In this document: in pieces, positions 51,278 to 63,933 of the stretch
How the letters are laid out: every line of letters begins with the position of its first letter
Numbering within the stretch: position 1 is the stretch's first letter
NCBI GenBank assembly: GCA_019671135.1
Contig: JAHRHY010000001.1
Span: 2,728,001-2,792,000, forward strand
DNA from: Linnemannia hyalina
Taxonomy: Eukaryota; Mortierellomycota; Mortierellomycetes; Mortierellales; Mortierellaceae
DNA length: 64,000 nt
Direction: 5' to 3'
Program-made: the position numbers and the translations under genes
The notes under the pieces: model-generated
Databases searched by the model: none
Told to the model about the DNA's origin: nothing
Seen by the model: the letters and a program-made list of their open reading frames with translations, nothing else

Positions 51278-51468
51278 TCAGGAACAGAAAACGAAAGAGG
51301 GTGTGTCTGTGTTTCGCGTTGTATCTCCTCTCCCACACTTTCTTTCCCGTTCTATTTTCCTTTCCCCGTTGTTTCTCGTTGTTGAGTGCGCGTGTGCGTT
51401 GTTTTGTCCTAGTTTCTTTCTTCCTTCTTCGTGTTTCTGTGCAGGAGCACACGCCTTGCCTTACCTTC

Positions 51469-51679
51469 TTTTTGTTCCTTCCTCGTCTTTTTCTGTGGGG
51501 GTGAGCGTTTGCTTTTGCGCTGCTTGTTTTGTTCCTTCCTTGCGTTCTTTAAACTCCACGTCGTTTCCCAGCTCCCACGCTCTTCGGAGTCTTTTTTTTG
51601 AGTTGTCGTGTATGGGTTGCGCGTTTGGCTTGCTTTCGTTTTGTTCCTTCCTTGTCTTTTTCTGTGGGGGTGAGCGTTG
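51469..51679 (+). repeat. Two ~41 bp direct repeats 168 bases apart
   Basis: The segment TTTTGTTCCTTCCT.GTCTT through to TCTGTGGGGGTGAGCGTT is present at 51469-51510 and 51638-51679 with one or two differences. Shorter related pieces recur at 51528-51545, and a CACAACTCCACGG pair lies at 51719 and 51779. Confidence 0.8.
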
Positions 51680-51960
51680 TGTTCGTGTGTCTTTTAGGTT
51701 CCTTCTTCCCCTTCTTTACACAACTCCACGGACGGTTTCCAGTTCCTACGCTCTCCTACTTCCTTCCTTACGCCATTACACAACTCCACGGTTCTCAGTT
51801 CCCCCGCCCCTTTGTCCTTGAGTGATTGTGTCATCACGGTTACGTGTATACTATGTACTAATCATCAGAGATTTAATTATTGCCATCCGTTTCGCTTTAG
51901 GGCAAGAGAGGATGCATGGAGGAATTGACCCCCTCCTCACCCTCATGCCTGGGTCCGCCA

Positions 51961-52302
51961 AGTAAACGGGTGTAAGTAGAGTCGAGCGTTGCTCCTCCTT
52001 ACACTCTCCCCTTCAGAGATGAAAGGGTGTAAGTAGAGTCGAGCGTTGCTCCTCCTTACACCCCCCCCCCCCCCCCCACCCCCCCAGCCGAGATGAAAGG
52101 GTGTTAGGGGGGATTGAGCCCCTCCTGGCACCCGCCCCTGTTAGGATGAAAGGGTGTTAGGAGGAAATGAAACCCTCCTAGCACCCGTCCTAGTCAAGAT
52201 GAAAAGGTGTTAGGGGGGATTCAGCCCCTCCTGGCACCCGCCGCTGCCGAGATGAAGGGGTGTTAGGAGGAAGTGACGCCCTCCTTGCACCCACCCCTGC
52301 CG
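51961..52302 (+). repeat. Tandem array of about six hairpin-forming units of ~53 bp
   Basis: Units begin near 51961, 52017, 52091, 52145, 52197 and 52250 with a variant of AGATGAAAGGGTGT. Each carries an internal inverted repeat: left arm GGTGTTAGGAGG, right arm CCTCCTAGCACC or variants, loop of about 9-15 bases. The first two units use GGTGTAAG with CTTACAC instead, so both arms change together. A C17 run (52061-52077) has expanded within the second unit. No transposase or coding sequence is attached. Confidence 0.75.
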
Positions 52303-53626
52303 TTTAGACCGACACCTGGTAAGATAAACACCCCCCTTCCCTTCCCTTCCCTTCAAGCAACAAGAAAAGAAAGTGGGTGCGCGCGTGGGTGTGGTTATAT
52401 TTTTCTCGACACGTAGTTTTGGTGGCGCAAACATGTTACTAATCACGAAACTTACTTATCGTCGTATAACTTTAGTGACAAGAGGCTATCAGGAAGGGGT
52501 CAAGAGGAGTCACGACCTCCCTCCCCCTCATACCTAAGTGTCCGCAATCCCGACTTGGCATGGGTGGCCGTGTGCTTGGCCGTGTCAAGGGAGTGGGTGC
52601 GCCGGCATGGTGGTCGCCTTGGGGGCGTCTGGCCCTCCCAGCACTGATATATGCTGTTGGAGGAAGACGTAATGGGGGTGCTAATCTCTGTGTCATTGCA
52701 TGTCTTCTTTTTTTTAGGATGGGAGAGGCTATATGCCTATGATGATAGTTGCAGCAAGTCTAAGGCGCTATGCCTATGATAAGACCAGCACAAAGTCTGA
52801 GGCCCCCGCTCAATGCGAGCTTTCTTTTTTTGTGACACTATGAGACATTGTAGGCAACTGAGAGCTTGCCCATTTTTTTTGTTCTTTGCCCTTCATTTCC
52901 TGTTCTTCTTTTTTGTTCCTTGCTTTTTTTTTGTTCCTTGCCTTTTTTGCTTTATTTTTTTTTGTTCTTGCTTTTCTTTATTCTTTCTCTTGTGAGGCAT
53001 TGTTGGCAATTGAGGGTTAATTTTTGCTCTACTACAGCAAAGCTAGGCATTGGTGCTCTCCGCTAGCGGAGTAAGGACCAAATCTGAGTAGATGAGGGAG
53101 ATAGAAGACGTGTTGGCAAGGGTGTGCGGAGGCGAAGGTGTGGTAGTAAGCCGGAATAAATGCGTCCCTTGATCGCACAATGGGGGAGAAAATAAATAAA
53201 TAGTCTTTGGTCCTACGTGCAACGTGTGTATGGTTGTGCTACATCCCTTGCCATATAGAAATTTTTAAAACAAAATGACTCAATGTCCAGATGAAAGGGA
53301 GTTAGGCATCTGTCCAGTCCGTCGATATTGTTCTCGCGGAATGACAATTGAAAGGGAAAAGAGGTGACCATGATGGGAGACCACACCATGAGGCGATAAG
53401 GTTTCTTATCATTACCGTCGAGAAATGGTTGCCATGAACATGTACATTAGCAAAGGCTTCTGCTTCCAGATAAATACAAGGAGAGGTTAACGTGTGTCCT
53501 TCCTGCTTCACATCTTCATTCGATTTCAACCTCTCTTCCAACACCGCGCGTTCTCGTCCATTCTCTCCAACTCAAGAAAATCCTTACACCAAGATACCGG
53601 TCTCCAAGATCATCAGTCCATTCACC
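52303..53626. other. Repeat-rich non-coding region
   Basis: It contains a ~38 bp tandem duplication (52728-52803, core TATGCCTATGAT..), T-runs at 52870-52980, and a pair of TGAG.CATTGT.GGCAA.TGAG copies near 52840 and 52994. A decayed relative of the hairpin array is seen around 52490-52535. No gene. Confidence 0.5.
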
Positions 53627-53902
53627 ATGGCCACTGCCGCCTTTCTCGCCATATCATCTTCAGTACCTCCTTCACAAACGCCGCGCCAGTTCCGATCACT
53701 TGTCGATGGCCTGCTGAAGACCTTCGGTAAGGCTGGCGCAGCCTGGAAGCTGACCGGAAAGTACAGACTGGAGCCGCATCTCTATACGATAACAACAATC
53801 TTTTAGGCCAGGTCGGTAATGTTCTGGGCACTATTGGGTCTGCAGTTGGACCTGATAGTCTCCGCGTGGGAGGGGAAAAAGGAGTCCACTGGCTTGCAAT
53901 AA
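53627..53902 (+). pseudogene. Broken small secreted protein gene (SSP copy 3)
   Basis: ATG 53627 starts MATAAFLAISSS, then the family pieces are spread over all three frames: TSFTNAAPVP (about 53665-53695), LLKTFGKAG (about 53710-53735), then LYDNNNLLGQVGNVLGTIG and SAVGPDS (about 53785-53855), and a KESTGLQ end at TAA 53900-53902. Each piece aligns with the intact copy at 48642 (AAPVP, KLFKIVGKAS, LLYQVGTVVGTVG, EETTGL). At least three frameshifts make it non-functional. Confidence 0.72.
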
Positions 53903-54149
53903 GACCGGTGCAACTGTTAACTCACTCCTTGCTTCTCTGTCCTCGATCATGATCGCCAGAGAGATGATTTGACAGCCACTACCGCCTGGGCAACTCCAGC
54001 TCTGACTGACCACTAGGTTGCTCAAGATACAGTATATAACATTTATTCGCATATAATATTACCATAACCATCTCCGTGTCTTCCTTGTGCTGCCTACATG
54101 TGCTATCTATGTCACCATTTGGAGTATTTGAAGTAACTATCTGTGGGCG

Positions 54150-54430
54150 TGCCGTTGTGGACGAGAGGAGTCAAGTGCCGGGACTTTGATCTAAGCTGGA
54201 TAATCCTTGCAGGGTATAACAAGGAGATGATGAGGTAGATGCGACGGAAGGGGGTGTTGGGGTAGAACGAGGAACTTGCAGTGGAATTGGATAATGAGCG
54301 GGTGATCTCTAGCGAAGCTCTACAGGTTCAACCATCAGAGAGCGTTGAACGTACGGCTGATAGAAGACTGGTGTCACAGTTGGATGATTTGGGTCTGCTG
54401 TCAGAAGTGAGGGCGATAGCTGAATGAGAT
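54150..54430 (+). pseudogene. F-box/LRR C-terminal fragment 1 (subfamily A)
   Basis: DFDLSWIILAGYNKEMMR (about 54185-54240) matches the D.DWMV..G.S.E.R segment of intact paralogues. LVSQLDDLGLLSEVRAIAE (about 54370-54425) matches their LGLL.DV..M..E C-terminal helix. Stops and frame changes lie between. Nothing of the F-box half is seen upstream. Confidence 0.65.
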
Positions 54431-54779
54431 TGATGATGGGGATGGACAGATGTAGCCCTGGATGGAGAGTTTTTCTTTTGATAGCACCCTTGGACGGCGG
54501 CGTAAGGAGATGTTCTATGTGTGCTTTCTACTTAGTGTTACTAAATTAAATAATGAAAGCACGCCACTAACTAGTGAGACAACTTATTATGTCGGTTTGT
54601 GCCCTGTACCTGTGGTGGATTGCGCCCATTCTCCTGCCGATCTACAACAACAACAACATTGCCAAAAAAAAAAACTGCAAAGTCCTCTGATCCAGTACTG
54701 TTACGACTTTGCTCGTTAATCCTCACAAATACAATGGCTCAACAATGGCAGATGAGGGGGAACTGTTGGCTGTGACATC

Positions 54780-55540
54780 TCGACTTTTGGATCTCCAGTT
54801 CAAGACCAACAGGAACCATCAGACACTTCGGATCGAGGTCCACATACACCCCCTGGGTTCATGACATGCTCTTCTCAAGAGTCATTTTTGGATACATTGC
54901 GACCCTCTGTCCCCGATTCGAGACTCTGGAACCCAAGACGAGTTGTTGAGCGACTGGGAATCAGCTTGTGGGCAAATAGCAGCAGCAGTTAGGAAAATCG
55001 CCTACGATTGTATTCCTTTCGCTACTACCCATTAGAACTTTTGTCCTGCTCTCAGCTCAAGCGACTAACGATCAACGGGCTGTACTTGAGGATGTAGATC
55101 GGTTGTCGTGACATTGATATCAGTTGGATCACCGAGGCGGGAAGGCGGTCTTTGGAGGTGAGGGAGCAGCGCCTGGTAGAGTTGGAACGATGGAGCCCAT
55201 TTCTGGCGACGGGACGACGATTGGAAAAGTATGCACCCGATCTTGTTAGCTTCTTCTGCTGCTACCGGTGTTGCCGCAGAGAATCGTCAACAAGAAGTCG
55301 AGCGGAGGAGTTGATCGCGTGCTCTATCAGGAGGTGGGTTTATCGTTCGGTGTGAAGAGGATTGTCGAGGAGTTTGTGGATACGGACGAGTTTGGGTGTC
55401 TCCTGGTGCTTGAGAGTGTCTTCCAGTGCTTGGAGAGGGTGTCGTTGGAGGGCGCTCGTGATTTTGGATACGATTGCAAGACGCTACTTCGAGTCAAGTT
55501 TCCCGATAAGTATGTACAATGGATGGTTGTCAAAAAATAA
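54780..55540 (+). pseudogene. F-box/LRR C-terminal fragment 2 (subfamily A)
   Basis: NHQTLRIEVHIHPLG (about 54815) and FSRVIFGYIATLCPRFETLE (about 54870-54930) match the L.TLEV.IH and VFGYISRVCPRLQDLE segments. DISWITEAGRRSLEVREQRL (about 55115-55175) matches D.DWMV..G.S.E.R. GVKRIVEEFVDTDEFGCLLV (about 55350-55410) with CLERVSLEG matches the extreme C-terminus. The pieces lie in different frames with several stops. It follows fragment 1 in the same direction, so two C-terminal halves stand in tandem. Confidence 0.72.
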
Positions 55541-56162
55541 AGAGGTCGATAGTCCTTTGTGCTCAGCGTGTTCTTTGTGGAGCGTCATGACATGTTCGGA
55601 ATATTTAGTGGCTGGGTTAAGGGGTCTGGGTTTATTGTTAAATGGATCAAAGGCTTGGATGTCGATGATGTCCGTGTCTAGCCGAATCCTCAGGCAGGAG
55701 ACTGAACAGCAAACGACCGTGGGTTTTGAAGGTGTTTTCTGCATAACTTTGTCATCTCTTTCAATTTACGGTCGCTGTGTCTGTTTCTTTGTTTTTACTC
55801 TTTGTTGTTCTGTTCTGCTTGTTTATTTTCATAATAGTACAGGGATTGAAGAAAAAAAAAAGTGTATAAAGTATGAGTTATGAATGAAAGGAAAGTGCGG
55901 TAATAAAACTACAAAAGATATGAACATGGATGAATAAAACTGAACGCAATAACGGTGTTGTGAGTGAAAAAGAGAATGAACAAGAGAAAAGAGAAGGGGA
56001 GGCGTTCTGGAGAATTGAAAATAAGCTGGTATCCTTGACGATGTTCATCCTGTAAAAACAAGAGCCTCCCTTTCATCGTCATCATCCGGTGCAAGGCTGC
56101 GTGAGAAGATACAAAAGAACTTCCCTCACCTCGACATGCGGATCGGATGACTGGTTGACGCT
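55541..56162. other. Intergenic region
   Basis: Only short frames without recognisable similarity. It forms the 3' flank of the RRM gene on the right. Nothing else is seen. Confidence 0.5.
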
Positions 56163-56729
56163 TTACTCGCGGTCGGGAGCATCACCGCGGGGGAACTGGC
56201 GATCACCACCCTCACGACGGGGACGGAACTGGCGGTCACCACCACCGCCCTCACGACGGGGACGGAACTGACGCTCGCCACCATCCCTGTTGTTGTTGAA
56301 CTCACGGCGGGGACGGAACTCACGGTCACCACCCTCTCTGTTGTTGAACTCACGACGGGGACGGAACTCTCCACGAGGGCGGTCCTCACGGGGGGGACGA
56401 TCCTCACGGGGGTTGGCGGGGTCGACACGGAGCTCTCTGCCGTTGAAGTCTCTGCCGTTGGTCTCCTTGACGAGGTTCTCGGCCTCGGTCTCGTCGAGCT
56501 CGATGAAGCCGTAACCCTTGGTGCGTCCCTGGGGATCCTTGGGGAAGTAGACGTCGGTGAGGGTGCCGTACTGGCTAAAGAACTCCTTGGCCTCGTCGTC
56601 GGTAGTGCCCCAGGCGATGTTTCCGATAAAGAGCTTCTTGGTGGCATAGCCGCGGGCGGCCAAGGTGTTGGCCAGGGCGAGGCGGGGTGCCGAGAAGGCG
56701 ATCTTTGTGAATGCGAGGAGTCCGGACAT
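56163..56729 (-). CDS. RRM/RGG RNA-binding protein, probably mitochondrial
   Basis: A 188-residue frame from ATG 56729; upstream codons to 56855 are leader. Residues 1-31 lack acidic residues, are rich in Ala/Leu/Arg and end LAARGYATKK, a typical mitochondrial presequence. A single RRM follows (about residues 31-107) with RNP2 KLFIGNIAW and RNP1 TKGYGFIEL. The C-terminal 80 residues are RGG-like repeats (GEFRPRREFNN, DREFRPRREFNN, RQFRPRREGG), encoded by a repetitive G/A-rich stretch. Expected role: organelle RNA binding, processing or chaperoning, like other glycine/arginine-rich mitochondrial RRM proteins. Its start region faces the SelO gene; the two diverge from a 350-base spacer, and both appear mitochondrial. 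Confidence 0.85.
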   Translation of the reverse strand: MSGLLAFTKIAFSAPRLALANTLAARGYATKKLFIGNIAWGTTDDEAKEFFSQYGTLTDVYFPKDPQGRTKGYGFIELDETEAENLVKETNGRDFNGRELRVDPANPREDRPPREDRPRGEFRPRREFNNREGGDREFRPRREFNNNRDGGERQFRPRREGGGGDRQFRPRREGGDRQFPRGDAPDRE

Positions 56730-57079
56730 TGTTGTTCTTGTTGGTCGGTGTGAGGGGAGTGAGAGATTAGGGGGTAAGAGAAAGGAAGAAGGAAAGAGAG
56801 GAAGGAAAAGTGACGGGAGAGGACCTTGTGCAAAAGAAAGGAAAGGGGTATTCAACTCCCGCCGCCTGTCCTCGGTGCTCGCTTGCTGTTTACTCTTTTT
56901 TTTTTCTTTTTTTTTTGCCTTTGCTGGAAATAACGACAGTCACTGGAAGGGTTAAGGGGTCCGTGTGATCGACGTATGTAAGAAAAAGAAGGGGGACTGC
57001 GCTATGAGTACTCTCACTCCTCTTGCCCTTTAGACAGACAAAGAGAACGTATTTTTGTCATACACGCTTTTGTTCGCCC

Positions 57080-59671
<2,592 letters not shown>

Positions 59672-59848
59672 AGCGGGAGGCATGAGCAACATTCCTCCAA
59701 AAAAAAATTGTACATACCTTTTGTACCATAGCCCAATAAATGCCACGACCAACATACTGTGGTTTTACTTCATCGCAAAAAAATACAACCCAATAAGAAA
59801 CATTTTATTAAAGTATGCATTGCTACCACCGCCGCGCCACCCTCAAAC

Positions 59849-61885
59849 TCAAGAATTCAAAACACCTCTTGCGAGCCTTAGGAAGCGCCGCCTCAGAGAA
59901 GGAAAGAAGAACGTTGACCGAGGGCCAGACAGCAAAGAACGTCTCGACTGAGGTGTCGTCAAAGACTTGCTCTTGGCTCGAAGAGAAGAAGGAGGACTCA
60001 ACAATCGATCAACTTCCTGGTCCAGTGAAAGTCCACGGTACCTTTGACAATAAAATGACACCTCCTCCAACTCTGGCCAGACCATATACCCGACCCCGGC
60101 AGCATGCAGCTCCTCCAGCATCAATATGACATCCACTCTCTGCCCTAGGTGCCTCAAGTGGTACGTCAGCTCTGATCCTCCTGCGACTGACGGATCTTGA
60201 TTATTGCAGTTGGACGAGACTTGAGGGATGATAACGACACCTGTCTCATAGTTCTTGACATCGTCCTGAATCCCAACTTCCCAACTATCCATGACTGCCT
60301 GTCGCGCCTGTCTCCTCTCCTCGCTATATCCTGAAGCCACCATCCAGTCAACATCGACTCTCTTGAGTCCCAAATGGGTTGGCCGATGAGCGTCACTCGC
60401 CCCGATTAAAAGTCGCCGTAAATATCGGAGTCTCGCCAAGAGGACCAACCCACTTGAAAGATCCAAATTGATCCTGTGATTAGAGGGGTCGACCCATCCG
60501 TCCGTCTGTACGTCCGGTCCATAGATCTCAAGCTCCTGAAGGAGAGGACAAACTCGAGAGATGTATCCAAAGACGACCATACTGTTCTTGTTGCCGTCGC
60601 GGATACAGTTCGTGCCGCCTCGAAAAAGTAGTTGTAGCGTTCGAAGTCCTCGACACGCCCAAACTTTCAGAGGAGAACCACCACGCTCCAAGGTAGTCGG
60701 TTGCGAGTTCCCGCTCGTATGAATGACCAGGTGTTGGATTGGCATGTCGGTCAGGGGCGCCTTGAGGTGTACAAGAAACGGCGACTCGCAGAGGTAGTCA
60801 TGCAAGAACGTGCACGCTCCCAGTAGCTCGAGAGTAGTCAACACGTTCGGCAGTTGATCGAGCGCCCTAAAAACGTCCCGAGTAAAATGGCCACCCCGAA
60901 AAATCCTGTTGGTCGACTGTGGACAGACCTCCAAGTTGAGTTCGCGTTCAAGGACCGGGTTGCTGAGACTAGACCTGTCCGAGAAATGAAAGTTGCCGAG
61001 TTCCAGTGAGAGGCTCCGGATATGTCGAAGCAGGCGTGCAGGGTCGTAATAGGGTCCAGGCTTATAAGGGTACTGTAGGAGCACCAGCTTGAGTTCCTTG
61101 AGTTGGGGTGAGGTGACAAGGAAATCCTCAAGACTAGCCTGTGGGATCCAGGCATTGATTATGACGAGGGATCGCAGACAATGTCGAGTGACTGTCGCCA
61201 ATCCTGTCGACTCCTCCGTCCACGCTCCAGGGAGTTCCACAGCATTCATAGTTCCTGTATGCTGAAAATGAAGTGCCTCGAGGCACGGCAAGGCCTTCAT
61301 GATGGACCTCACACAAAACTCGTTCCTGGATCTGTGTGTTGTGTGTATCTTGAGGATCCGTAGACTCGGGAAATACGGCAAGAACCGCTCCGTGACAAGT
61401 TTCATATTGATAAAGCCCTCCAAAATCAATTGTCGCAAGTCGGGACTCTTTGTGTTCAATGCGGTGCCGGCAATACTCCTCCCCGTCGCAGGCACAGTCC
61501 CCAGGTGGTAACGGCCGCTTCGAGACGAAGTTGAGGGCACCACGTATCGAGAAGCGTGGTTTTCTTGAATGGCCTTCCAGAGCTTCTCGTCCATCGCAGC
61601 CGCAGTTGGGCTGAGGGAAATTTCACACAGACGACAACACAACGTGTCTGCTTTCTGTAATCTTCGTAGAGCGTTGTCGACTTTGGGATCAGAGAAAGAG
61701 TCGACCCATTCAAAGACTCTATTAGAGCGGTTCCGTTTGATCAAGAACCACTGTCGACAGACGAGAGGGACGGAGGTAACGAGGGTCTTCGTGTCGACAA
61801 AGGTGAATATTAGCTCCAGCAGCTCCGGTAGGTCGAGGGGTGATATCTGACGCCTGCTGAGAGTTGGAGGTTCTGAGGATGACAT
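59849..61885 (-). CDS. F-box/leucine-rich-repeat protein, subfamily A
   Basis: Single exon, 678 residues from ATG 61885. The upstream open codons are a Pro/Asn-rich leader, and the F-box (ISPLDLPELLELIFTFVD, residues 14-31, with LVCRQWFL) follows this ATG closely. Landmarks are LRSLVIINAWIPQASLEDFL, LKELKLVLLQYP, LHDYLCESPFLVHLKAPL, KVWACRGLRTLQLLF, FGYISRVCPLLQELEIYGP and VDVDWMVASGYSEERRQAR. It ends with VWPELEEVSFYCQRYRG and a basic tail of about 45 residues (KSKSL...SRRSL...LRRRFLRL) not seen in the other copies. It is separated from the main F-box cluster by the RRM and SelO genes and converges on SelO with 177 bases between. Confidence 0.88.
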   Translation of the reverse strand: MSSSEPPTLSRRQISPLDLPELLELIFTFVDTKTLVTSVPLVCRQWFLIKRNRSNRVFEWVDSFSDPKVDNALRRLQKADTLCCRLCEISLSPTAAAMDEKLWKAIQENHASRYVVPSTSSRSGRYHLGTVPATGRSIAGTALNTKSPDLRQLILEGFINMKLVTERFLPYFPSLRILKIHTTHRSRNEFCVRSIMKALPCLEALHFQHTGTMNAVELPGAWTEESTGLATVTRHCLRSLVIINAWIPQASLEDFLVTSPQLKELKLVLLQYPYKPGPYYDPARLLRHIRSLSLELGNFHFSDRSSLSNPVLERELNLEVCPQSTNRIFRGGHFTRDVFRALDQLPNVLTTLELLGACTFLHDYLCESPFLVHLKAPLTDMPIQHLVIHTSGNSQPTTLERGGSPLKVWACRGLRTLQLLFRGGTNCIRDGNKNSMVVFGYISRVCPLLQELEIYGPDVQTDGWVDPSNHRINLDLSSGLVLLARLRYLRRLLIGASDAHRPTHLGLKRVDVDWMVASGYSEERRQARQAVMDSWEVGIQDDVKNYETGVVIIPQVSSNCNNQDPSVAGGSELTYHLRHLGQRVDVILMLEELHAAGVGYMVWPELEEVSFYCQRYRGLSLDQEVDRLLSPPSSLRAKSKSLTTPQSRRSLLSGPRSTFFFPSLRRRFLRLARGVLNS

Positions 61886-62120
61886 TATTGCTCCTGTTTG
61901 GCTGTTCGCTTTAGCTGCTTGACGTTTTGTGTCGCTGTTGTTGTTGTTGTAGGGGGGAGGGGGGGTTGATAGAGGGAGGGTATGGAGGTGAAGTGAAGTG
62001 GAAGAAAGGAGCAAAAAAAACGGCCGTTGCTGCTGCTCTTGCTGAATAGTCGACTTTAGCGCAGCCAGGCACAATCACGAGGGAAATTGAAAAGATGAGA
62101 TTGGGCAAAGCCTGCATATT

Positions 62121-63933
62121 TTAATCATTGAAGACCGAAAAGTCGATGTTGCGACGTGTCCTGTGATGGCCGGTGGCGGGAGAAGAGATGAACTTTGACA
62201 CAAGGTGCGGCTGGGTCATAGACCTTGGTGTGGTCACGGCACTGGTGTCCAGGAGAATCCTCTTGTCGTATCCTTCATCATTAGGATCGTCACTGTCCGC
62301 GCCTCCACGACGTCGTTTACCCGGAGACCCGAGAACATCCATGTCGTGTAGTTCACCATGTCCTCCTACCCCACCGCGCAACTGTGCTGCAAAAGAACGT
62401 CCTTGATGGATCTGGTCACGCCTGGTCGGTGTGGAAGGAATACGCTCGGTATCCGGATGACTGCCATCTCCAATGAACTGCAACGAGTGATATTGGTGAG
62501 ACTGAGCGCGTCCAGTAGGTGTTGAGGGGATCCTTTGAGGATCTTCCTTATTGTAGTTGCGACCCTGATGGTGTCCAATAGGCGTAGAAGGCACAAAGGA
62601 GTCAATAGGAACCGTCAAAAAGCTGGCTGACGTTATCGAAGGAGAGGGATCCCGCTGCTTTTTGGGACTTTGCAGACCCCAAGAGGTGCGCTCCTCGCCA
62701 GACTTAGTCGTGCCCCCAAAAACTCCCCAAGAGGTTGTACCACTCCGAGAGAGGTACTGAGAAAGGTCACCATTGTCATCTTGGTCGTCGTTGTTGCCTT
62801 TGCCGGTTTGATTGAGAGTATTACTGCTGCTGCTTGCGCCTGACTGGATTGCGTCTGCTTTTGAGAGTGGTCCTTTCCGCCGGAACATCTAATCACAAGA
62901 ATGAAAAGACCGCAGTCTTAGTGTCTGTTCTTTCGTCCTCTGAGGCAAGTCAATGCCCTGTAACACAAATCCTAAACTTACTTTAAGGACTTCCTCGCTT
63001 TCTTTATCGTGGTAGAACGTTTTCAGCTTCAGCTTTGCCAACTTTGGGGGACCAGTCTCGTCCTCCACTATTCCATCAAGTAAAGGTATAAGCATGTTAA
63101 GTTCTGAACTATCATGAAATCAAAGCAGCAACCACAGTGGCATACGCGCAAGGACTCAAGGGGAAGACTTACTCTCGTCAAGGAGTGAATTCATCGATTT
63201 TGACCGCTGCGAAGATGGACGCGGTTGTGGCTGTGAAGGCTGAGTAGTAGGCCGTCCATGTGAAGATTGGGCAGCCGCACTCGAAGCTGAAGCGGAGGAG
63301 GAACTTGCTGAACTCTTCGTCGCATTTCGGCCTTTCACAGCGCCACGTGTCATAGCTACTTGGCGGTTCCTGAAGATCGAATCCAGAGCGCTTCTGGCAG
63401 GGTTGTCAGACGTAGACTGACGGCTCATTGGGAATCCGTATTTGGGTGCCACCGCTTCATCCTTGGGAGTTGTTACTGAAGTCGAACTCAGGGGCCCGTC
63501 AGTCCCAGTCTGGGTGGCTGCAGAAAGATCCAGGCGACTAGGCTTCTGCAATACGCCCATCGAGACAGATCTGTGGAGTCCAGCTCTCTTGGAGCCTCGG
63601 GATGGCCTTGGCGACTTTAAAAGATTTGTTTCCACGCCACACTTAACCGAAAGCTTCTCGACCACTTTTGGCAGCGCTGGCCCATAGTATCGCGCCACAG
63701 CCCGGATGAAGAACTTTTTCGCTGGGTCCAAGTCCTTGCTTCGAGGGGTCTGAGGACTCAAGAATCCTGGCGCCGGTCGGTCCTCGATAACAGCTGAAAT
63801 ACAGAGTTCATCCATGAAGTGGTTAGTCGTTTTGAGTGCGCCGGGGTCCTTTTTGAACGGTTTGTTTTCCTCCAGGCCGTATTTGTTGATCAGCAGCAGA
63901 ACGTGGAGATTTTGTACAATTTGGATCTGGGTA
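62121..63933 (-). CDS. Putative Sld3-like DNA replication regulator, 5' part outside window
   Basis: Three exons are visible on the minus strand: 63933-63073 (5' end continues into further exons beyond the window), 63067-62982 and 62888-62121; phases agree across both introns. The first visible exon has a helical stretch (IQIVQNLHVLLLINKYG), then MDELCISAVIEDRP and AKKFFIRAVARYYGPALPKV, followed by KLSVKCGVE. I read this as the Sld3/Treslin-like core, but only from memory of its pattern. After a long Ser/Thr-rich stretch, the C-terminus repeats a PSTP element three times (VPSTPIG, IPSTPTG, IPSTPTR) plus other SP/TP sites. Sld3 acts at origins, binding Cdc45 and, once phosphorylated by CDK, Dpb11. 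If the reading is right, these would be CDK sites. It could instead be another disordered nuclear protein. Confidence 0.5.

Noticed and set aside
51004..51504. 166-codon Ser/Phe/Leu-rich frame
   Set aside because: It is produced by CT-rich tandem repeats, starts with a weak context and has no resemblance to a secreted or membrane family.
56126..56833. 235-codon Ser/Pro/Thr-rich minus-strand frame
   Set aside because: Overlaps the RRM gene in another frame. The RRM and RGG motifs of the 56163-56729 frame are decisive.
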